Shown here one piece after another: positions 1 to 4,916 of a stretch of 7,502 nucleotides of DNA. Source of the stretch: Promethearchaeota archaeon (lineage in GTDB: Archaea; Asgardarchaeota; Lokiarchaeia; Sigyniarchaeales; SOKP01); the NCBI GenBank assembly GCA_030606095.1, contig JAUWHC010000112.1, forward strand, positions 1 to 7,502, given 5' to 3'. The notes under the pieces are model-generated. The model was not told the origin of the DNA and did no database searches. It worked only from the letters and a program-made list of their open reading frames with translations. The translations under genes and the position numbers were made by a program. The stretch's first letter is position 1, and each line of letters opens with the position of its first letter.

Positions 1-587
1 ACAGAAGTAGCTCCAGCAATTAGAATGTTAGGAGTGTTACCTATACAAAAAGCAACGTCTAATTCGCTATTTTTTTTTAAAAATGTATGAAAATGTCGAC
101 CTCTAACTATTCTAGTAGAAAATTTATCTTTAGAAAATTGCATAGCCCGATGAAAATCCATGTTTTGTCCATAATCAGGGTCTCTTGTGATTACGACAGC
201 AGAACTTATGTAATTCCCGCCGTCCTTTTCGCAATGAAACAAAATTGGTAATTTATCTAAATCTACGCTTGATTCTATAACTTCTTGACAATGAGCGTTT
301 GATACGATTTCTGGTTCTGAGGCTTCAGTAATTGCTTTTGAAAGCATTGGTATAATGCCTGCGGGAGTTACATTGAAATACGAAGCTATTACATTCTTAT
401 TACAGAACATGTTACCAACTAACCTAAATTCAGATTCTTTAACGTTATTAAACATTAAGGGAGTTGGTTCTTTCTCTTTCAATATTCCAGAAATCTCTAA
501 CTTCTTCGAAGTTTTGACATCTACCTTTTGAAGGAGTCCTTTCTCATCAATTCTATTTATATAATCTCTAAATCCCATAAATTCCAT
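1..587 (-). CDS. UbiD-family decarboxylase, probable anhydromevalonate phosphate decarboxylase, C-terminal part cut off
   Basis: I translated this by hand: 195 complete codons are visible, and the gene runs off the left window edge, so less than half of a usual 420-490 residue UbiD protein is present. Seen: the family signature NYISSAVVITRDP (about residues 125-137), then N142, R147 and H165. Their spacing (N to R +5, R to H +18) matches N168, R173 and H191 of the prenylated-FMN enzyme Fdc1, which bind metal and cofactor or act in catalysis. The catalytic glutamates would lie beyond the edge. Known: in the archaeal mevalonate route a UbiD-family enzyme decarboxylates trans-anhydromevalonate 5-phosphate to isopentenyl phosphate. 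Inferred: that role here, from the position 81 bases after HMG-CoA reductase. The start is ATG at 587; a second in-frame ATG at 578 (MGFRDYI) is also plausible. A stop at 615-617 closes the frame upstream, and no clear Shine-Dalgarno is seen. It could instead be another UbiD-type decarboxylase. The family is confident, the substrate moderate. Confidence 0.88.
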   Translation of the reverse strand, partial: MEFMGFRDYINRIDEKGLLQKVDVKTSKKLEISGILKEKEPTPLMFNNVKESEFRLVGNMFCNKNVIASYFNVTPAGIIPMLSKAITEASEPEIVSNAHCQEVIESSVDLDKLPILFHCEKDGGNYISSAVVITRDPDYGQNMDFHRAMQFSKDKFSTRIVRGRHFHTFLKKNSELDVAFCIGNTPNILIAGATS

Positions 588-642
588 CTCATAATTTTGT
601 TTATCGTTGTGCTGTTATCAATTATATTACTTTTTATTAGAG

Positions 643-669
643 GTGTTTATAAAACACTTTTTATAAAAC
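643..669 (-). promoter_or_regulatory. Duplicated TATA-like element and small inverted repeat between the reductase and decarboxylase genes
   Basis: The 81-base gap holds a perfect 10-bp direct repeat, TTTATAAAAC, at 646-655 and 660-669, with a period of 14 bases. The second copy touches the reductase stop codon. The first copy lies within an inverted repeat with 6-bp arms, GTGTTT and AAACAC, at 643-657 (3-base loop). The TATA-like cores are about 60-75 bases upstream of the decarboxylase ATG, which would allow a promoter with a leader of about 35-50 bases. A weak terminator hairpin is the other reading. Chance matches are easy in such AT-rich DNA. Confidence 0.35.
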
Positions 670-1961
670 TAAAGGTTTTTACTTTTAAGTATTTCCTTTA
701 AAACTTCCTTTGCGTAATCTACTCTTATTTTTTTATCTTCTACTATTTTATTTGCAACCTCTTCGATCAAATTATCGGGTACACCAGCTAATTTTGCTAT
801 ATTACGAGAGTGAAGCGTCATATGACCCTTTTGGATACCTTCTGATGCTAAAGCTCTTAAGGCGGCTACATTCTGGGCTAAGCCTAACGCTGCAGCAATT
901 TGAGATAACTCTTCTGCTCTCTTAACACCTAAAATTTTTAGCGCTAACCGTGCCATTGGATGTATTTTTGTCATTCCTCCAACGATTCCTAGAGCTAGAG
1001 GAACTTCTATCTCGCCAACTAAATTACCGTCTGAGTCAGATTTAAATTTCGTAAGGGGTTTATATTTGCCACTCAAGGAAGCATAAGCGTGAGCTCCTGC
1101 TTCAATAGCACGGGTGTCATTTCCTGTTGCTAAAGTTAAGGCAATTATTCCATTCATTATCCCTTTATTATGGGTCGTTGCCCTATAGGGATCGGCGAGC
1201 GCAAATTCATAAGCGTTTAAAATGCCCTCAACGACTTCTTCTCCACCTAACAAGTTCTTATCAAATATGGCTTTACATTTCGCAATTCGATGTGTAGCCA
1301 AGTTGGATACGATTCGAAGATATATCTTCCCTCCACTAATCTCTTCTATATAAGGACTTACGGCTTCAGCCATCGTATTTACTACATTAGCGCCCATAGC
1401 GTCCAATACATTAACCAGAAGGTGAAGGATTAACATGTTGCCTCTTTTTGTTTTTATTTCTCGAATCTCTATATCTAGAGCACCACCACCTAACTTATTT
1501 AGTAAGGGATCTTGCTCATTTGCAATTTTTAAGATTTTTTCCTTATTTCTCACTAAAATTTCCTTAGCAGCAGCAATATCTTTTAATTGAGTTATTTGTA
1601 TCTGAGAAATCATGATTGATTTAACTTCTTCAGACTGAAAACCCCCGTTTTTTCTTGCTATCTTAGCTGCGTTAGAAGCAGCGGCCACAACTGAAGGTTC
1701 TTCAATCACCATGGGCAAAATATAGTCTTTTCCGTTGATCCTAAAGTTTAAAGCAATACCCAAGGGCAATTGGTAACTCCCAATTACGTTTTCTATTAGC
1801 GTGTCAATTTGAGAGGGCGTAAAATACCCCAAAGCCTGCAATAGTTTAACTTCTTCGCGTTTTAAGTTAATTAATTTAGCTATTTGATGCTGGCGTTCTT
1901 CTAAGGATAACTTATAAAAACCCGAAATATCTGAACGAATTTCTTGCATCTTTTTATTCAC
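669..1961 (-). CDS. mvaA: HMG-CoA reductase, class II
   Basis: This enzyme reduces (S)-HMG-CoA to mevalonate with two NAD(P)H, committing carbon to isoprenoids and archaeal membrane lipids. At 430 residues it matches the class II Pseudomonas mevalonii enzyme (428) almost end to end and has no membrane anchor. Seen: IENVIG (56-61), the substrate-loop EEPSVVAAAS with catalytic E88, HNKGIMNG with K266, ATGND with D282, and the C-terminal flap GHMTLH with H380. These correspond to E83, K267, D283 and H381 of the P. mevalonii enzyme. The dinucleotide motif DAMGAN is at 187-192. D151 sits where P. mevalonii D146 favours NADH over NADPH, so NADH use is inferred. The start is GTG at 1961, with a stop seven codons upstream; ATG at residue 5 is an alternative. 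No Shine-Dalgarno precedes either, while a TATA-like box lies about 24 bases upstream. Class II enzymes are mainly bacterial, with known transfers into some archaea, so acquisition is likely. Confidence 0.97.
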   Translation of the reverse strand: MNKKMQEIRSDISGFYKLSLEERQHQIAKLINLKREEVKLLQALGYFTPSQIDTLIENVIGSYQLPLGIALNFRINGKDYILPMVIEEPSVVAAASNAAKIARKNGGFQSEEVKSIMISQIQITQLKDIAAAKEILVRNKEKILKIANEQDPLLNKLGGGALDIEIREIKTKRGNMLILHLLVNVLDAMGANVVNTMAEAVSPYIEEISGGKIYLRIVSNLATHRIAKCKAIFDKNLLGGEEVVEGILNAYEFALADPYRATTHNKGIMNGIIALTLATGNDTRAIEAGAHAYASLSGKYKPLTKFKSDSDGNLVGEIEVPLALGIVGGMTKIHPMARLALKILGVKRAEELSQIAAALGLAQNVAALRALASEGIQKGHMTLHSRNIAKLAGVPDNLIEEVANKIVEDKKIRVDYAKEVLKEILKSKNL

Positions 1962-1980
1962 ATTAATCTTAATTTGAAGT

Positions 1981-1990
1981 TATTTATATC
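1981..1990 (-). promoter_or_regulatory. TATA-like box for the HMG-CoA reductase gene, leaderless geometry
   Basis: Read on the minus strand this is GATATAAATA, preceded by the purine-rich AGAAGAT that could serve as a BRE. Its core is centred about 24 bases from the GTG start at 1961. That is near the distance between an archaeal TATA box and the transcription start, so the transcript could begin at or next to the start codon. The lack of a Shine-Dalgarno agrees with leaderless translation. The 129-base gap after the synthase gene leaves room for a separate promoter. Confidence 0.45.
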
Positions 1991-2090
1991 ATCTTCTAAT
2001 TGTCTTGCCTTAGATAATTTTGAACTTTTGGTTGATAGAATGGTGAAAAATAGAAGATGTCATTATTAACTATAATTCTAAAACATAAAT

Positions 2091-3719
2091 TTAATAAATT
2101 TTTTGAACTGGAACATATAATGGACTCCAATTTAATAAACCAATAGCGTTAAAATTTGTTTCTTCTTTATTTTCAATGCGTCTTATCTCGTATTCTAAGC
2201 AAGAACCTTGTTTTACATCTCCGGCAATCCTTACTAAACCGTTATAAAGGTAGTTAAGAGCGTTTTCGTTAGGATTTACTATAGGCTCTGACTTTAACAC
2301 CGCATATAGTGGAAAAAACTTCTCGTGGAAACCAGAATGACCTTTCGGGCAATGGTCCAATCCTGCTATATTCGGAATGATACATCCTTCGTCGCAAAAA
2401 TGAAGAGTAAAACCTCTTTTATTGTTCTTTTCGTGTTCTGCAATTTCTCCTAAAAATGTTTTCGGTGTGAATTCACCTGCCTTTATCTTCTCGTACTCTT
2501 GTATAGTCTTGCGTTCTTTATTTTCTATAAAGTCTTTAATTTGGGGATGTTTGCTTACAATTTTTTTAAATCCTTCCTTCACTTTTAATAATCCTGAAAT
2601 GCAAGTAGCTCCTGAGCCGTAAGAACCAAAATAAACTGTGTCATTAACGTGAGCATACTCTTCAAGGAGGTAAATTATCTGGCTCCAAATTGAAGCATTA
2701 TAAAGGTTCCCGAAATGCGAAGGCACTCTTAATTGTGGAAGTACTTTACCTTTAACATTTGCTATAAGTTTGTATGATATGTTCTCTAATGTTTCAGAGG
2801 AATAACCTCTCTCTTTCAGTTTCAAATATAACCACTCTGGTAAAATCGTAATATCGTGCATAAAATAATCAAGTTTCTTAAGAAGAGAAGATGTTATTTG
2901 ATTCTTTTTTAATCTTGGAAGGTTCTGAATATGCTTTATCCAGCGTTTTTGGATTATCTGTTGCATGATTTTAATTGGTAGTTTAGAAAAGGGTGCGTGA
3001 AATGTGTAGTAATCGGCGTGAAAATCCCCAATACTATTAATTAAATCGTCGTATGCTTTCATTTGAAAATTGAGATAAGTACTTACTGAATAATGACCAA
3101 AAACTTTAGCATTTTTTTCATAAGCGGGGCGGAAAAAATCATCTACATTTCCCGAAACCTTTCCAAATTTTTCACCAAAGGTCGCAACCCTAGGGTTTTT
3201 TGATATAACTAAAGCAATTGCTCCTGAACCTTGAGTAGCCTCACTTGGACTGCCTACTTGATATGAAGAAATATCAACACATATGACAAGAGCTTTTTTT
3301 ATAATATCTTTTTCTATCAAAGCGAATGCGTTGAGAAGAGCTAAAGTTCCACCAGCACACGCGTTATAAACATCTTGACAAATAGAATTAGTCGAAATCC
3401 CTAACAATTCGGCGAAGATGTTCGAAACTGACTTCACAGCATATGTTATAGTCTCTGTTCCTACGAAAAGAGCGTCAATACTCTTAGGAGATATGCCTCC
3501 TTTTACTAACGCTTGATATCCTGCCTTCAATCCCAGAGAAACAACATCCTCGTTCACATCGGGTATTCTCATTTCTATTGCCATAAGACCCTTTTTAAAT
3601 TTATTGGGATCTATTTTCCGCTCAGCAGCTAAATCTTTTAACTTGAGGTAATATTTTGGGGCATAAAACCCTACACTATCAATACCGATATTAGAAAATA
3701 AATATTCGTTACTTAACAT
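2091..3719 (-). CDS. mvaS: HMG-CoA synthase, bacterial MvaS type, enlarged by an insertion and a C-terminal extension
   Basis: This enzyme condenses acetyl-CoA with acetoacetyl-CoA to HMG-CoA, the first committed step of the mevalonate pathway. It has the thiolase fold. Seen: FYAPKYY near the N-terminus and DPNKF (37-41), both typical of bacterial MvaS; E89 in VGTET; the nucleophile C121 in NACAGG; H241 in FHAPFSKL; N338 in GNLYNAS; and SYGSGA (366-371). The Glu/Cys/His triad is complete. At 542 residues it far exceeds bacterial (about 390) and archaeal (about 350) synthases. H241 to N338 is about 55 residues longer than in the Staphylococcus enzyme, as I recall that sequence. The C-terminal 90 or so residues are extra and begin with C442, C446, C457, H461 and H465. 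The start is ATG at 3719, with GGAGAG seven bases upstream, a strong site. It is the first gene of the minus-strand cluster. No thiolase or separate DUF35 gene, the usual archaeal partners, adjoins it here. Confidence 0.95.
   Translation of the reverse strand: MLSNEYLFSNIGIDSVGFYAPKYYLKLKDLAAERKIDPNKFKKGLMAIEMRIPDVNEDVVSLGLKAGYQALVKGGISPKSIDALFVGTETITYAVKSVSNIFAELLGISTNSICQDVYNACAGGTLALLNAFALIEKDIIKKALVICVDISSYQVGSPSEATQGSGAIALVISKNPRVATFGEKFGKVSGNVDDFFRPAYEKNAKVFGHYSVSTYLNFQMKAYDDLINSIGDFHADYYTFHAPFSKLPIKIMQQIIQKRWIKHIQNLPRLKKNQITSSLLKKLDYFMHDITILPEWLYLKLKERGYSSETLENISYKLIANVKGKVLPQLRVPSHFGNLYNASIWSQIIYLLEEYAHVNDTVYFGSYGSGATCISGLLKVKEGFKKIVSKHPQIKDFIENKERKTIQEYEKIKAGEFTPKTFLGEIAEHEKNNKRGFTLHFCDEGCIIPNIAGLDHCPKGHSGFHEKFFPLYAVLKSEPIVNPNENALNYLYNGLVRIAGDVKQGSCLEYEIRRIENKEETNFNAIGLLNWSPLYVPVQKIY
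2094..2414 (-). other. C-terminal extension of HMG-CoA synthase with Cys/His cluster
   Basis: This part encodes about residues 436-542. It holds a C-x3-C-x10-C-x3-H-x3-H arrangement (C442 to H465), then a predicted beta-rich stretch with GLVRIAGDVKQGSCLEYEI (494-512) and GLLNWSPLYVPV (527-538). The cluster could bind zinc, and the later part could be a small OB-like barrel. I do not recognise a named domain. DUF35, which bridges thiolase and synthase in many archaea, has the same order of zinc ribbon then OB fold, but this similarity is only of layout. Confidence 0.5.
2745..2948 (-). other. Insertion inside the HMG-CoA synthase catalytic domain
   Basis: About residues 258-325, between catalytic H241 and N338, have no counterpart in the Staphylococcus-type enzyme as I recall it. 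The segment is rich in Lys, Leu and aromatic residues and looks mostly helical. It stays in frame, the flanking motifs are intact, and there is no stop or sign of decay, so it is an expansion and not damage. Confidence 0.55.
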
Positions 3720-3726
3720 TAGGGAT

Positions 3727-3735
3727 CTCTCCTTT
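3727..3735 (-). promoter_or_regulatory. Strong Shine-Dalgarno site of HMG-CoA synthase
   Basis: Read on the minus strand this is AAAGGAGAG, with seven bases between GGAGAG and the ATG at 3719. It is the clearest ribosome binding site in the window and fixes the start of this gene. The reductase gene downstream lacks one. Confidence 0.75.
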
Positions 3736-3782
3736 ATCTTTCTTTTAACACTAGTTCTAATTGGTTTGATTATTAAATTGAA

Positions 3783-3790
3783 TTTATAAA
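3783..3790 (-). promoter_or_regulatory. TATA-like box for HMG-CoA synthase
   Basis: TTTATAAA lies about 67 bases upstream of the synthase ATG. Transcription starting about 25 bases downstream would give a leader of about 40 bases containing the Shine-Dalgarno. Other AT-rich candidates exist, for example near 3851-3860, so this choice is tentative. Confidence 0.4.
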
Positions 3791-3934
3791 TGTAATGTTT
3801 ATTTATTCAAAAACTTATCTAGGTTAAACATTATTCTTATTATATGAGGTATTTATATAAAAATTCTCAATAATCTAATAATATCAACAGTTCAAATTCT
3901 TAAAAGTGGTAAAAGACATTCTCTTAATCTAAAA

Positions 3935-3954
3935 ATTTGAATTGTAATTCAAAT
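3935..3954. promoter_or_regulatory. Perfect palindrome, candidate operator
   Basis: The arms ATTTGAATT and AATTCAAAT are exact reverse complements, 9 bp each, around a 2-base centre (GT). The palindrome ends 8 bases before the TATA-like box at 3963-3970, a usual place for a dimeric helix-turn-helix regulator that blocks or aids TBP/TFB binding. It could control the cis-prenyltransferase, the mevalonate genes, or both. The regulator is not in the window. Confidence 0.5.
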
Positions 3955-3962
3955 AATAAAAA

Positions 3963-3970
3963 TTTATAAT
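3963..3970 (+). promoter_or_regulatory. TATA-like box for the cis-prenyltransferase gene
   Basis: TTTATAAT lies about 70 bases upstream of the TTG start at 4039. A transcript starting about 25 bases downstream would have a leader of about 45 bases, which includes the weak Shine-Dalgarno AAAGGT at 4024-4029. Confidence 0.4.
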
Positions 3971-4038
3971 AAATAAATCTCTCATATTCCTATTAATAGT
4001 AGTATTAATTGTAGTAATACTCTAAAGGTTATATTATT

Positions 4039-4764
4039 TTGGAAGAATTAAAGAACATACCCGCAAATAAATTGCCTAAGCACATTGGTTTAATTTTAGA
4101 TGGTAATCGTAGATGGGCAAAAAAAAGTTTGCTTGAAGCAAATGTGGGCCATTTAATAGGGTACGAGAATTTAAAAGATAGGTTATTTGACTTTTTTGAC
4201 GCAGGAATTCATTATTTGAGCATTTACGCCTTGTCACTTGAAAACGCACGTAAAAGAAGTGTTGACGAACTTAGATATATTTTTAAGATAATTTTAAAAG
4301 CAGTAGACACGGTAGTAAGTGAATCAACTGTAAAAGAAGAAAAAGTTAAATTTAGCGTAATTGGCCGAGTACACTTGCTACCGGAAGATGTTCAGGAGAA
4401 AATCAAAGAATTAATTGAATTTACAAAGAACCATAACCAAAATTTCATTAACTTGTGCATTATGTATGACGGTCAAGAAGAAATCGTAGACGCTGTGAAA
4501 AAGATAACGGAGGATAAAATAAAGTCCGAAGATATCACGCGAGATTTAATCAAGAGTTATTTATATACGAAAAATTTTCCGGAGTTAGATTACATAATTC
4601 GTACTGGCATGGAAGATGGCGCTAGAATCTCGGGATTTCTATTATGGGACGCATCTTATGCGGAGTTCAAATTTAGAACTGACTTATGGCCTGATTATAA
4701 TAAAGAAATGATAATTGAAGATATCAAAGATTATTTGGAGAGAAACAGAAGAAAAGGGAAATAA
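4039..4764 (+). CDS. uppS: Cis-prenyltransferase (undecaprenyl/polyprenyl diphosphate synthase family)
   Basis: The family extends an allylic diphosphate with many isopentenyl diphosphate units in cis, giving polyprenyl diphosphates that become lipid carriers for glycans; in archaea these are dolichol-type carriers for N-glycosylation and surface polymers. Its 241 residues are normal for the family. Seen: HIGLILDGNRRWA with catalytic D21, VGHLIGYENL (37-45), LSLENARKR (66-73), VIGR (107-110), MYDGQEEIVDAV (142-153), IIRTG (186-190), then GARISGFLLWDASYAEF and WPD (217-219). Differences: the usual Trp after Glu-Asn is Ala, and the stretch between RTG and the next Arg is two residues longer than in the common RTGGExR form. 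No signal or membrane segment is seen. The start is TTG at 4039, with AAAGGT nine bases upstream and a stop at 4015-4017. The gene is divergent from the mevalonate cluster, whose product it should consume. Chain length cannot be read with certainty. Confidence 0.95.
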   Translation: MEELKNIPANKLPKHIGLILDGNRRWAKKSLLEANVGHLIGYENLKDRLFDFFDAGIHYLSIYALSLENARKRSVDELRYIFKIILKAVDTVVSESTVKEEKVKFSVIGRVHLLPEDVQEKIKELIEFTKNHNQNFINLCIMYDGQEEIVDAVKKITEDKIKSEDITRDLIKSYLYTKNFPELDYIIRTGMEDGARISGFLLWDASYAEFKFRTDLWPDYNKEMIIEDIKDYLERNRRKGK

Positions 4765-4766
4765 AG

Positions 4767-4776
4767 TTTTCTTTTT
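4767..4776 (+). terminator. T-run terminator after the cis-prenyltransferase
   Basis: TTTTCTTTTT begins three bases after the TAA stop, with no GC-rich hairpin before it. Archaeal RNA polymerase ends transcription at such T-rich tracts in the non-template strand. It would separate this gene from the next, 152 bases away. Confidence 0.5.
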
Positions 4777-4820
4777 GTAAATATTTAAAATCAATAAATT
4801 TTATATTGTTGATATTAAAG

Positions 4821-4838
4821 GTAAAAAAGCACTTTTAC
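4821..4838. repeat. Short inverted repeat in the gap before the 628-residue gene
   Basis: GTAAAA and TTTTAC are exact complements around a 6-base centre. No T-run follows, so it is not a convincing terminator. It may be an operator half-site pair or chance in AT-rich DNA. Confidence 0.2.
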
Positions 4839-4916
4839 GCATAAATTATTAATTCGTAATAAATATTTGTTATGAGCAATTAATAAAAATATTAAATTTA
4901 AATAATATCCACTAAT

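Larger units (their letters stand above)
3720..4038. other. Divergent intergenic region, 319 bases
   Basis: This very AT-rich stretch separates the minus-strand mevalonate genes from the plus-strand cis-prenyltransferase. I see no credible small gene or RNA gene in it. It holds a Shine-Dalgarno for the synthase, TATA-like elements facing both ways, and a long palindrome near the plus-strand start. A shared control region for the two isoprenoid units is a reasonable inference. Confidence 0.6.

Noticed and set aside
710..925. 71-codon plus-strand open frame opposite the reductase gene
   Set aside because: It is antisense to a well-conserved enzyme and has low-complexity Leu-rich translation, with no sign of a real protein.
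2010..2063. 17-codon minus-strand open frame in the gap between synthase and reductase
   Set aside because: It has no Shine-Dalgarno, its composition resembles the AT-rich gap, and nothing marks it as a leader peptide.
2422..2622. 66-codon plus-strand open frame opposite the synthase gene
   Set aside because: It lies wholly antisense to the HMG-CoA synthase coding sequence and shows no family motif.
2745..2948. Insertion in HMG-CoA synthase as a mobile intein or intron
   Set aside because: It is only about 55 extra residues, has no splicing-block motifs, and stays in frame within the fold.
3720..4038. Possible riboswitch or small RNA in the divergent region
   Set aside because: Apart from the short AT palindrome I see no GC-bearing stems or conserved aptamer-like structure.
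4765..4916. Possible small gene or RNA between the prenyltransferase and the 628-residue gene
   Set aside because: Only very short frames and AT-rich sequence are present; the GTAAAA/TTTTAC repeat is too short to support an RNA gene.
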